The notes below the pieces were generated by a model. That model ran no database searches. It saw nothing but the letters and a program-made list of their open reading frames with translations, and was not told the origin of the DNA. From contig OZ004593.1 of assembly GCA_963924555.1 (NCBI GenBank), positions 868,001 to 932,000 on the forward strand: a DNA stretch of 64,000 bases, given 5' to 3'. Numbering within the stretch: position 1 is the first letter of the stretch; every line of letters begins with the position of its first letter. The translations under genes and the position numbers were made by a program. Positions 22,757-36,911 of this stretch are shown here, one piece after another. Source of the stretch: Crambe crambe (taxonomy: Eukaryota; Porifera; Demospongiae; Poecilosclerida; Crambeidae).

Positions 22757-24329
<1,573 letters not shown>

Positions 24330-25416
24330 GAATGCTATGATCCTCATAGATGGACCATGTATCTTCGTTTAATTTTTGTTTGCTGTTTTGTTGTTTGTTT
24401 ATTTGTTTGTCTGTTGTGTTTCTTTTTCTTTCCAAGCTCTTCTGTCACGCATGCCATGGCAGCTAAGAGTGGATGTCCCCATATTCAATGTACTGTTCCT
24501 TTAGCTAGAACGAATCTCATTACTCAACAAAGACAGAGATTATTTTGACCAATCACATCATCCATCAGTTTTATCTCATTCCTCCTCCTTTTTTAAAATT
24601 TCTCTTGATTTGTTAGCTGTTTCTATGTCACTGGGATTCAGAGAGGTTGTAACTTGTTCTCCCTTTGAGACATTATATAGTAGGAGATGGTATTGGGACA
24701 GCAATTGAAGTGCATACACTAGAACCTCAAATAGAGGACACTTTGAAAGAGAACTAAAACTGAATTAATGGACAACCTCTCAAAAGACAAAGACAGGGCC
24801 CAAAATTAATGTCTCCATTATTAACTGTATCCTTTGTTTAGACTATTTCTGGAGTCTTTGATTTGATTATGCACTATAATGAAATATACTGACTGCTTTG
24901 ATAAAAAGACCCTCCAAAATAGTCTAAGCAATTGCTATCTCCTGCTTCCAAGATGCACTATAATGAAATTATACTGACTGCTTTGATAAAAAGACCCTCC
25001 AAAATAGTCTAAACCATTGCTGGCCTAGTACCATCTCCTACTACAAAGCTATACTGATTGCTAGTATGGTTCTGAAAGAAAGAGCATTCGAGACTAACAA
25101 GTAAAGAACACATTATGCCCATTGTTAGTGTAAGGGGGATTGTTGGTGAACCAGGTGTCATGTTTGCTTAAGGAATTTCAGAATGGTGTTGAATTTACAG
25201 CTCCTCCCTTCATTATAGCCTACTGAAGTGTGAGAGGCATGCTTTTGAAAACCTATCAGCTAGCCCAGCCAGGTTTCTTGATGCTAAAAGTTTTCCTGAA
25301 GACCTACATGTGGTTGAAGTCAGAGTAGATTGCTTAATTAGTAGTGGTTTGATAATATAAGGAGGATGTCCAATCAGGTCTGGTATCTTGACTCACCTCT
25401 GATTGTGATAAGAACA
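24330..25416. other. Intergenic region between YPEL5 and the LRR receptor
   Basis: I see no gene. It holds the YPEL5 3' UTR, a copy of a dispersed repeat with the words AGAGGACA and GGACAACCTCT (about 24717-24790), and a direct duplication with an 84-bp period (about 24869-25030; shared words ATGCACTATAATGAAAT and AAAAGACCCTCCAAAATAGTC). Confidence 0.7.
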
Positions 25417-28260
25417 ATGCATCTGTGGTTGCTGGGAGCTGTACTACTCACTCCAACAGGTAGTGCCAGTCAAGATATCTCACAGCTATAATTAAATCTC
25501 ATCATAGGGCAGCAGGCACTGGTAATTCTCATCATTATAGCTACTAACTAGCTATCAAATTGGCTACACTTACATTTATAGAGTTATATTAGTGTCTTTA
25601 CATGTTATTATAGATAACAGTCATAATCCTAATCCGTAATAACCATTTCCTCTCTCTTGTTAAAATTAAAATTAAGAAGGGGGAGCTAGAGGAAGAAAAC
25701 TTATTCTAGCTAGACAGTTCCCACAATGATTAATTAAGAAACCTTGCTACTCAGCTCATGGTTCTACACAAGTCCGTTTCGGGTTACCTGAAAATGTATA
25801 TATGTAGAAATTCCACAGATTGTTTACACTTGCATGCATAGCTACATTTGTAGAGCCTACGTGGCCTGAAATCTTATTATGCTGGAGGCATAATTATGTA
25901 AGAAAGTACAAACTACCTTAAGGAAGTATGTATATTCCATATGCTTTCAATGCAGGGACAACAGGTGTCTGCCTGATATCAACTAATGATCATCACACAC
26001 CGGTTTGTCCAAGGTCTTGCAATTGTGTGAATCAGATATGCACTGGGATGGACAATATAACCACTCTGTAAGCCAGTTCTACTTTCTCAGCTCTTTCAGC
26101 TAATTATTGTTATGACATGATATGTCTACCTCTTTACTTTTTACAGCAATCTGTGTGGGTTGGGTTTTACAGAAGTTCCTATCTTTGATGGAGTTTATGG
26201 TTCATTAGCCACTCTGTATGCTAATAGTCTAACTGACAATATAAGCTGCTAAGAACATCTCAGTAACTAGAGGAATATGAATTCCAATGCTGCTTACAGC
26301 TGGTTGTATTACAATGGCCTACTGCAGAGTTCTGTCTCATGCATGCATTTAATGGTTCTAGTAAAGAGCAGTTGCAGCAAAGTCATATGAACACTTTATG
26401 TTTCTAGAGATTTAGGCAATAACCACCTCAAGACTTTGCCAGCTGAAGAGTTCTCAGAAGATAACTTTCCTTCCTTGACAGAGTTGTGAGTAGAATGCTA
26501 TTATGATGAAAGGACATTTCTAATAGCTAATTGGTTTATTCACTACACACAGGAACTTAAAACACAATAGGATTTCATATATTGAAGATAATACTTTCAA
26601 CTTGCCTTCTCTAGTTAAACTGTGAGGAGGTTTAAGCCTCACTTGTTGAGGAAATATAATGAGCACTTTTTTTTTTACTTATAGTGATCTCTCCTACAAT
26701 ATGCTAACAACCATCAATTTAGATAGATTTGGAGTGGATAGTTCACAGTTGTCGATTCTGTGAGTATAGTCTAACCAGAAAGACGTCTTGATTGTAAGCA
26801 TGACCCACTCCTCATCTTGTGATACAGGTATCTTTCTGGGAATCCCCTCGTGTGCGAGTCATTAGGTTCTCTTTTGGAGCTGTTGTGTAACAACGAGGGT
26901 ACGCTTCATGTGGATGGAGCCAACTGCACCTCTCAAATCGGCATCAACGGCTCCAGTAGAACCGTAACAAAGACATTAGCTAGTCAATGCAATGGTAAGA
27001 TTATGTTGGTGGTTAAAGTTTGATACTAGCTAGGTCCATCTGTAGCATCACTGTCCCAGAAAATCATAATTCTATGAATCTATTTATAATCATAACATCA
27101 CTATCATGAATCTATTTATAACATATCAAAGGGAATTGTATTTTAATGGTCGCTGTCTATAAACTTGACCTTCACATACTTATCCATAGTCACAATCCCA
27201 CCTCCTGGAAAAAGAGATGAGTTAGCAGCCATCATTGGTTCCTCCATTGGAGGAATTGTGGTGATTGCAGTGGTGATCATCATCATCGTGGTCATGGTAG
27301 TGTGTCTCCACCAGAAGAAAGGGTGAGAATGTAGCAGCTAGATCTGCACAATTTTGTATTCTTCTTTCCCATGCCTATCAAAGCTCACAATACAGACATC
27401 GTAAGTCACAAATCGAGGAGAAATCTCATCAAGGCATAAGTCAAATGTAATTTGATTGTTAGTATCCTCTGGCTACAATGAGGAGATGATTTGATCTCTG
27501 TTCTTTTTTCCAGCCAATGTCACATTGCATTGAAGAACCTCCGTCCCTCATCACGTCACCCCTTCACCCCGCCCCCTCTTCCTCCTCTCCCCCCACCCAT
27601 CGACATCCCTCAAAATAGTGAAGAGATTTATGCCACCATCTCTGAGACTCCTCGCACAGCAACCACTCTCATTGCCAGTCCAGATTATGAGGATGGCTAC
27701 ATTTTGAGATTAGACTCCGTACCTAGCAAACCAGCAGTTGGTTAGTCTTGTGGTCTTGTGTTACTTAGGCCTCGTAAGAGGCTGGAGATAACGAAATATT
27801 TTTTGTTTTCGCCTTCCCTAAGATATTCCTTCATGAAAATGAAACAAACTAATGCTTAGTGATCATGATCCTAGCATTATTCTGTTAGCTATTTCAACCA
27901 CTGTAGCTAATAATACCCAGTAACCGATATCTGATGCTCTGTCTATAACCCTCATGCTCCAGCGACTTATAATGACATCCTCATGACCTTGTTGCAGGAA
28001 AATTTGCACTCCCCAAAACAGGAGTGTCTGTCAGCACCCCTCTGGGGGAGTACGAAATGGCTGACCCTGTCACTGTCCAGCACAGATTCTATATCGGGCC
28101 AACAGACTCTTCTTTAGGGGATAATTATGCTCCTGTCTTGCCTAGGAAATGGAACCATGATGAAACCGAACTGGACAACATGGACAGTGGAGCAGACCCT
28201 CTGGATGTGGATGTGGGTGGGGCTAAGAAAGAGGAAGAAGCATATCTCCAAATAATATGA
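25417..28260 (+). CDS. Single-pass leucine-rich-repeat receptor with tyrosine motifs in the tail
   Basis: Ten exons (25417-25459, 25956-26067, 26147-26215, 26408-26485, 26553-26621, 26685-26759, 26828-26994, 27190-27322, 27514-27740, 27998-28260) give 411 residues. A signal peptide (MHLWLLGAVLLTPT) is followed by a Cys-rich LRR cap (CPRSCNCVNQIC), four to five repeats (LDLGNNHLKTLP, LNLKHNRISYIED, LDLSYNMLTTI, LYLSGNPLVC) and a C-terminal Cys cap. One transmembrane helix spans about 217-244. The 167-residue tail has a proline stretch (268-277, SH3-ligand-like) and tyrosines in SH2-type contexts: EEIYATI (Tyr288), DYEDGYIL (Tyr307, Tyr311), GEYEM and C-terminal AYLQII (Tyr407). I do not recognise a specific orthologue; an adhesion or immune-type receptor is an inference. 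AATAAA follows at 28289. Confidence 0.85.
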
Positions 28261-28821
28261 TTTAAAGTTGTTGATAGATCTGATTCTCAATAAACATGCT
28301 CTTATCCATTGCTTTTGTTTACTGTTATTATAATATCTAATTATGGGAAAGGCGCAGAGTGGAATTCCTGGAAAACCTATACAACAACGCTAATGATATT
28401 CACGACGCGCCAGCTGAATTTCCAAGAAATCCAATTTATTGATAAAGCATGCTCGCATGCATGCTCGCAGGTGTGGTAAATCTGGTGGGCGCGTGCTCCT
28501 TTTTTGTTTGGGGCTTTCTTCAAGTCGCATAAAATAATCCTGTGAATGACCTCAAACTGCACTGCAGAAGAAACCCAAGTACCAGTGAATGCAGTGACTC
28601 GTCTTTCAGTGGCTGAAATCATAGCTAGTGGTGAGTATGAAAACTCATATCATTAATTTCATTACATTCATATAAAATTAAAAAAATGGTTTTGACTGTA
28701 CTGGTTTGACCTGCTGAACCAAACCTAGATAGTTAATTAGATTTTGCCTTGAGGCTATGCCTAGTTGCCTATGGGTATATAAACGCAGGAACAGAAAGTG
28801 CAGTGAAGGGTCCCTGCTGAA
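28261..28821. other. Intergenic region between LRR receptor and bHLH-zipper gene
   Basis: Apart from the poly(A) signal I see only the repeated words GCATGCTCGCATGCATGCTCGCA near 28447 and A/T-rich sequence that should hold the promoter of the next gene. Confidence 0.6.
28289..28294 (+). other. Poly(A) signal of the LRR receptor gene
   Basis: A canonical AATAAA lies 29 bases after the stop codon in an A/T-rich stretch. Confidence 0.6.
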
Positions 28822-31800
28822 ATGGACGAGAGGTCAGACAGTGAAGTGGAGGCTGTTAATTGGGAAGGAGAGGTAAAAGTATCCGAGTTCCCAGAAGCTA
28901 CTGACGTAGATTATACTGCTGCATCCACAGAGGTTTCCAAAAAGTGCCAAGGGTCCACTGAGTGGCCATCTTCTTCAGGTATATACAGAACTCTAAAATA
29001 GGATAGTTAAAATGTAATTTTTTTAAAAGAATGTGATTTAGGATTGATTATATAATATCAGTTATTATTGCCTTTTTTCAGGAATGAGATTGGAGCAGGG
29101 AGATACCAGTCTCGCAGGGGATTCTATGGAACAGACTGATATTTCCGATGAAGACGAGGAGAGTGACATGGAAGAAATGACCAGCAAAGAATTGCCGTCC
29201 TCTTCCTCCTCCTCCTCAAGTGCTCCTGCACCAGTCGGAAGAAGTGCAGCGGCGAGGAGACAGAAAAGAAAATCTCTCACTTTGCCGCAAGAAGTGCAGG
29301 CAAAACGGACACGTGCTTCTGCAGAGGAGCACAGGAAAGGAGACCATAACGAGAAAGAAAGGAAAAGGTGGGTTAATTTTAACCATGTTGTATGTAAAGG
29401 TGGATTATAGCTAGTGCTAAGAATTTCTACCATGTTTAGGCTGCATTAATTTTTTTCAAGACCGATATCCAACAAGGAATTTTCCCTCACCATTGTACTT
29501 TGTATAAAGTCTTGCTCATTAATTATGTGTGTTGACTACCATTGGAGGGAAATCTGGCCGAAGATGCCCCTGGTGGCTAGACCTGGCTTGCATGTTTATC
29601 TGGGCTATGCATACTCTAAGACACCTGGACATCCCTACATGTAATACTGGGCTTGGCTTGTATGCATGTGAATGCACTCAGTTTGAAGATGGCAGGATAA
29701 GAAAGGTACTAACTATTTCAAAGTCTTGCAGCGACAAAGTCCTTCACTAGTTGTACTTAATAAAAAAAATTTTCGGCTAAATTTAGTTTCTTCCTGCTTG
29801 CATGTGTACCAGGGGTAGCGGTTGAATTTAGGGCACATCTCTTGCACTCTTAGGCTGCAGGCTGGGCGGGATGCCAGCGGATAATTACATGCCTTCAGTT
29901 TCCTTGATTTTGAACCCTCCCTTCTAGTGGTTTACCTACTCCAGTCTCCCCTTGGGGTAAAAAAGCTTGTCCAGGAAGTTAACTGCCAGAGGGGATAATT
30001 TTCCTTTTTAATAAAAAATATTTTTTACGAGGTAGTAATAGTAATTATAGAGTATATACGGAAATTAGGAATGTACACTTTTAGAGTGTTTTTTTTAATG
30101 CAAATTTTTATATCTCGTTTCTTTATTCTTTATAGAAGACAAGAATTGAAAGAGGCAGTGATCAACTTAAGGAAGCAGCTGCAAAAGCCCACCAGGAAAC
30201 CTTCCACCATCAGCGTTCTCAACGCAGCTCAACAAGAGATAAAGGTGGGTCAGGTGCTGATTTCATCTTTTGCACCCTCAACTTGTTAATTCATTGGCCA
30301 TGTGCAGATTTAAACTGTAGAGCAAAATAATCTCAGTGCTGTACTAAGCACCTGTGCTTGAAGAGCAAACTAAAAGTAATCAACCTCTACAAGGCCCATT
30401 GAGTGGAACACGTCTTGTATAATACACTGTACCTATACCACTTTGCTAGTTTGGGAATTCTAACATGTCCGTCATAGTTGTCATAGGCTATAGTTGTCGG
30501 CAAAAAATAGTCTCAGTTTATGAAACTGACATTGTCCATCAGCACACTGTACCTACTGTTGTTTTTTCACTAACATAGATAACTTCTTTTTTTTTTTCTT
30601 TTTTTTTTTGATATCTGTAAGGGGTGCCCTGTTATCATCACAGTGGACATGAATTGATCTTGGCAATCTTTATATCAATCAAAAGTACAGATTTATAATT
30701 ATATGCTTCCAGATCAGGGACTTCCTCATTCTGGGATATAGTTAAGGAACACATGGCACATGTCGTTGTCATGAGGGCCTCTCCCTGGGATTCCTTGTTA
30801 TGAAGCTTGATGCTGCTGAAGCAGCGGATAGTGTGATTGATAAATCACTAAGTGTGGCACAATATTGATTTTTTGATCACCACACACCATATCTAATAGC
30901 TTCTAATTAGGAATTGATGTGGTGCTACGTAGAAAAGGATTCATGTGTACTGTAATATACCAGAGATAGAAATAATATTTGGTTGACCTTTTTAAAGTAT
31001 TAAGGGTACCAATCAATTCTTTTTTTATGCCGGTTCATTGCCACACAAGCAAAATTGTGATACTTGTGCAAGGATAACCGCCAGTCCACCAAGCACTGAT
31101 ATCTTTTTCAGGGCAGACCAACCACAGAACATAGTGAAAGCATAGTAATGGTTTGGAATGTAGACTATTGCAGCTAGAAAAACAATACTATGGTATTCCT
31201 TCTTCACCGCCTGCTACAGCAGTTGCGCTGGCAGCCTTTAACAATAACAAGCTGAAGTCCACTTGTTGGACTGTAATGCATGCATGGGTGTAGTATGGTT
31301 GCCCTGCCAGCCTGGAAGCACCAGCTAATGTAGGCAGAAGCCATTGAGGTGGTGGAGTGTCTAAGAAGTAAACCTCTCTCTTGATAGTGAGCTAACTACA
31401 ACCTTATCATGATTACACAGTTTCCATGGAGACCATTTTTTGATTATGACTGTAGTACCAATTCCACCTGATACCTTACACTGTCCCACTTACTACTGCC
31501 CTGACTGCCATTCTTCAATATCCATGCTGGGCTTATCCTCTCTCTGAATTCAATATTTTGTATTGGAATGTTGATATAATAATGTCCAGGTGCGCCCAAC
31601 CCCAAGTCCCATTTAGCCCAAACTCCACGTGTGACTCTAATTTTATTTTTGCCATTATCAGCAATCTCCAATACCAGGAATTAAATCTTTAACAATATTC
31701 ATAACCCACTTGCAGTGCAAAGCATGCTGTTTTTCGATGCCACAACGTGCCAGCAGCCACAGTACAGCGCCCACAATGGCCCTCTCAGAGCTCATTACCA

Positions 31801-34800
31801 TTTCCTCCTTTCTGTGGAGAGACTGATACCCAGAGCCAGCCACTCCCTGGGCTATTGTTGCCCTTCTCTTGTGGGCCTGTGAATTTTATCTATGTGTGTG
31901 TGAGTCCCCCAAGCTCAGCTAATATGTCTCCATAACAACATCGGTCGCACATTCCTGCGGACTGATATTGCCTTGCTGTTGCTAAGGACCTTTATCTTGC
32001 TGCTTAAAATAATTGAGATGCATTGATACTGTCGGCTTTTTGGAACTGACGGATTAACGCCCTTTGTATAGAATTACTGGTGGTATTTCTGTACAGTAAA
32101 GGGAGTCATTGCAACTTACCTACATTCTTATCTAATTCAGAGACATATATAGAATAATTATCTCTAGTGGGATCATAAGAATGCTGCTGCTTTTGTCTAT
32201 CAGGCCTAGACTCACTCACTTGTAGCTTGCAATGAAGTTATTATCTATATATTATCAGGCCCAGCAGGCTCAGAATGTATAGCCTGCAATGAAGTCACCT
32301 TCTTCTTTTTTAATTTAGAAAATAAAAGAAGATTGTGTATGAAAGTAAATGGGATGATACATTATTACTTATCTGAGCATGGAGTGATACTTCATTCCTC
32401 AGTGATGGTGTGCAGTAACTCCAGTTGCATTTTTTTTTTTCAACTCAAGACGGGTTTTTTGGGGGGTTTTCTTTTTGATATAGTAAGTGTCTCCGTTGGT
32501 TAAAATTATAAAAGATTCTCATGTCTGTTGGTTGAAATCTGAAGATTCCCAAGTCCACACCTCTCTATAGGATGGAGGAGACATGGGTTAACCTCACTAA
32601 ACTTTCAATTTTCTATACAGCGAAGAAACCCAATTTACCTTTCTACAGAAATTATAATTGTGCAAAATACTTATGCGAAAACCTGCACCAGTTTACAAAT
32701 ATGCGGTGGTACTCCGCTGAATTCAAAATATGTTTAATCTTTTTAAGCCATCAGCGAGTTCGTCTGTGGTCTCTCCTTTTGCTGTAAGGGCAAAAACAAC
32801 TCTTAGCCTTTCACTTTCTTTCTCCCCTGAGCATTGACCAAAATGCTTTTGTACATCAACCAATTGCTTTGTAGACTGTGAGAGCTGGCTAGCCTCCGTT
32901 GAAATTGAAGATCTCACGAATTAATTTTTGTTTAGGGGATTGAGCCAGATTGTTTTCATTTCAACCTTGTCTCGTATCTTTATTAGCCGGAGTGGAGGTG
33001 TTTCTTCCTTTTTTTAGTAATTAGCAGGGGAATACTCTTTTGAATACAGCTTTTAATGTAGTGATGTGACTATTCTCTACTTGCAACGATGCAAAGAAGT
33101 AAAGCAGTCAAATTCATGTGTCACCGTGCACCTGTTTTTTTTTTGTGTGTGCATGTGCAGCGATGTGTGTGCATCATGTGTACATGTATGCAATGTGTGT
33201 TGGACTCCCTTATCGACTCTTACTATGAACCAGATGATGCGAAATATGGAAGAATTATCTACACTAGTAATCAGATAGTTATAATGGATGTTACACTCCC
33301 TTTCTCCCACTTGCAACTAACCATCCACCACACAACGTAATTCTCCAGCGACTCTGACTCAAACACTACCACATGACCCCTCCATCCCAGCCTGAGCTCA
33401 ATGAATACATTTTGGGTCAGCAGATTACTTTCAGTGTGGAAATAAGGACATCATCAAGCGGTCCTGGTCAGACCTCTGGTACTCTAAAGTTGTAATAAGC
33501 ACTCATACTCTCATGCACACATGTGCGTTTTGAGCTTATTCTAGGAAAAAACAGAGCTTTGTCTGGATTTTGTTAATAGTGTTGTATTCAGATATGCATA
33601 CATTGAAGTATGTATCACAAGCTAAAAGAGTTATGGCAGTGCCTAGTGGTGGATGGATGTTCTTAAGATGATTGAATAGTCACCTCAAACCTCTTACATA
33701 AGCAGTGTTCACAATTGTGTGTGCATGATATGCAGAAACAAAGCAAAAAAAAAACTGTAAAATCATTTTGAATATTTAATTATCCAATGTTTGTGACAAC
33801 AAGGCAGACATTTATTGATCTGCAGGTTATCAATGTATAATTGTATCCGAAGCTTGAGTCCCAGATGCACAGGGTTAAACAACGTCATGGCCAAACAAAG
33901 TTTCACTTAGGTAGCTTCTGGATATCTGACTGATTATGACTGATCTCTTCAATCTCTGCACCAGTTCCCATTATTGCACACATGTATACTCAAGCTTTGT
34001 GAACATGAGTAACTTTGGTTGTCCTCTTCTCATGAGAATCAGCGACCATTCATCCACATGCCTGAATGCATGATAACTATAATAATAGTACTTGTTTTTT
34101 CTCTAAGAATGAGTTTTGTGGGATTTTCCCTCTTGCATAAGACTTTGTTTATGTTTTTTGTATAGACCTCTAAATCTTGTTTGCATGATCTTAGTATTGA
34201 GAATTGGTAACTAGCTGCCTCAGTTCTAGCTGGTAGGATAGAGCAAAAAGGGATTAATTTTCTGGTATGGCAATTTTTCCCAAATGCCCATGAATCACTC
34301 ATTATTGGATCAACTTGGACAGCATTGCATGGACATTGAAGTGGCTTGATGTGGTTGCTGTGGCTGGTTAAGTTATCATCCTGAGTTCTCATAAAGGTTT
34401 CTTCATATATATTCCCCCTATTCCCCTTATGTACAGAGAGAGCCACTTGAAAAGAGTTTTGAATGGGATAATATCCTTTCATATCCCCTCCTCAGCTTCA
34501 GAACGTGACATTATAAGCTTCACAAAATAAATTTTATAAATTCTTTAAGTTTAATTATGTTTCCTTCTAGCCATGGCTTTAAGAGTTCATGGGTACAGGA
34601 TGAGTGTACCGCAGGTTTAGAAGCAAAAAAAAAGTAATTTTAGTCCATAGTAGTTAGCAAAATAAAAAAAATTTAATGGTATAGTTGTAACTCATGCATG
34701 TGGGTTATGACATACATGGCAATACAGTATTTTTTGGGATTCCTCTGAACCCTGAGTGCATGGCAGCAATACATTAATTTTGTACTTCCAATTTTTGAGG

Positions 34801-36857
34801 AAGCCTTGATTCCCTTCCCCCCTACATACCATGCCTTGATCCTACCTCCTCCCCTCTATGTACCCTGCCTTGATCCTACATACCTCCTCTCCCTACCTCC
34901 TCCCCTCTATGTACCCTGCCTTGATCCCACATACCTCCTCCCCCTACCTCCTCCCCTCTATGTACCCTGCCTTGATTCCCCTCCTCCCCTCTATGTACCC
35001 TGCCTTGATCCCACATACCTCCTCCCCTCTATGTACCCTGCCTTGATTCCCCTCCAGTCCTCTATGTACCCTGCCTTGATTCCCCCCTCCCCTCTATGTA
35101 CCCTGCCTTGATCCTACCTCCTCCCCTCTATGTACCCTGCCTTGATTCCCCTCCTCCCCTCTATGTACCCTGCCTTGATCCCACATACCTCCTCCCCTCT
35201 ATGTACCCTGCCTTGATCCCCCTCCTCCCCTCTATGTACCCTGCCTTGATTCCCCTCCTCCCCTCTATGTACCCTGCCGTGATCCTACCTCCTCCCCTCT
35301 ATGTACCCTGCCTTGATCCTACCTCCTCCCCTCTATGTACCCTGCCTTGATCCTACCTCCTCCCCTCTATGTACCCTGCCTTGATCCTACCTCCTCCCCT
35401 CTATGTACCCTGCCTTGATTCCCCTCCAGTCCTCCCCTCTCTTGATTTTTCTATGTACCCTGCCTTGATTCCCCTCCTCCCACATACCCTGCCTTGATCC
35501 TCCCTACATACCTCCTCCCCTCTATGTACCCTGCCTTGATTCCCCTCCTCCCCTCTATGTACCCTGCCTTGATTCCCCTCCTCCCCTCTATGTACCCTGC
35601 CTTGATTCCCCTCCTCCCCTCTATGTACCCTGCCTTGATTCCCCTCCTCCCCTCTATGTACCCTGCCTTGATTCTCCTTCCCCTTACGTACCCTGATGCA
35701 TGCATGTAGGAACTGAATGCGGTCCAAGAGAGAGATGAGATCAGGTTAGAGGAATTGAAGGAGCAACACAGTCACTTGCAGTGGAAACTGGAGAGACTTC
35801 AGTAAGGATCATGTTCTTTTCTCTTGACTACACTTATATACATTGAATGATTGCACAGCCTGGGGACGAGGCTAAGCCTGCCCCTGCTGGTCTCTTAGGG
35901 AGCAAGTATTGATATTGCTGCACTGAAGGCAATAGCATACACCAGCAAGACCTAGAGGAGAGATTTTTGTGGCATTATCAATCAAAGATTGCATTCATAT
36001 AATAATTATGTCTGTGTGACTTCCATGTTTGTTCAACTGTAGCTAGCTGATCCTTACTGAGCTGACAAGTGCAGTATTTGCTTTGCATATGTGCTTTGCA
36101 TAAATTCGATATTAGAGATGGTCCTGCTAGCAGAATCAAAGGAATAAGAGTCGATGGATGTGGTTAGTTTGTCAGGGAGCTCTGGTGGAAGATCTAAGAA
36201 CGCTAGCTTTTCATTGAGATAGATAAGCCAGATACTATAAATATTGCAGTCACCAGTCACATGCAAAATCTACAGTAACTATGGATACAGATCTTTGATG
36301 AGCTAAACTCCAGAACAGAAACAAACAAACAAGGGGGATGTCTAAATATCATATGAAAAAACACATCTGTTGGGAGAGTTCCTGTAGCTAAATGAACATT
36401 ACACACACAAGATTAGCTTGCAGTTGTTAAAGGTGGCTCTCGGGGAATTCACTGCTGTGAAGTAAACATCCTACGTCTAGCTAGCTAGCTGTCATTTCAC
36501 TTCTCCATTGTTTGCTTGTCTAGTTCTACAAACACATTCTCATGTGCTACTAAAATCCAGTGGGCATAGCTTTCTAGAGATACAGTAGAGGTGGACATTA
36601 GACCAGTATCTCATTTGAGAGGTTCAACTGTAACTATATTCCATCAAATCTTTCTTGTTGCTGTCTGTATGTATTCATATCTACACTCTATAATGTAGAG
36701 GTGAAATGAAGCAACTGCCTCCTCCCTTCTCACCCACCAGACTTCCTCAACACATGGTGGAGGGAGGGTCTGTCCCACTGTCTGCTCCTGCTCCCCCTGC
36801 CTTCATCATGAGGAATCGTAAGTACAGCATATTGCAGTAGTCTAACATCCAGAGAGA

Positions 36858-36911
<54 letters not shown>

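Noticed and set aside
31025..32917. Several 60-75-codon minus-strand frames in the bHLH intron that could be a decayed transposon gene
   Set aside because: No conserved transposase, integrase or reverse transcriptase motif was visible and no terminal repeats were found, so I could not support a call.
34806..35727. Repetitive open frames on both strands (YVPCLDP, MYPALIP, EGRRGIKAGYI)
   Set aside because: Minisatellite translations in an intron.
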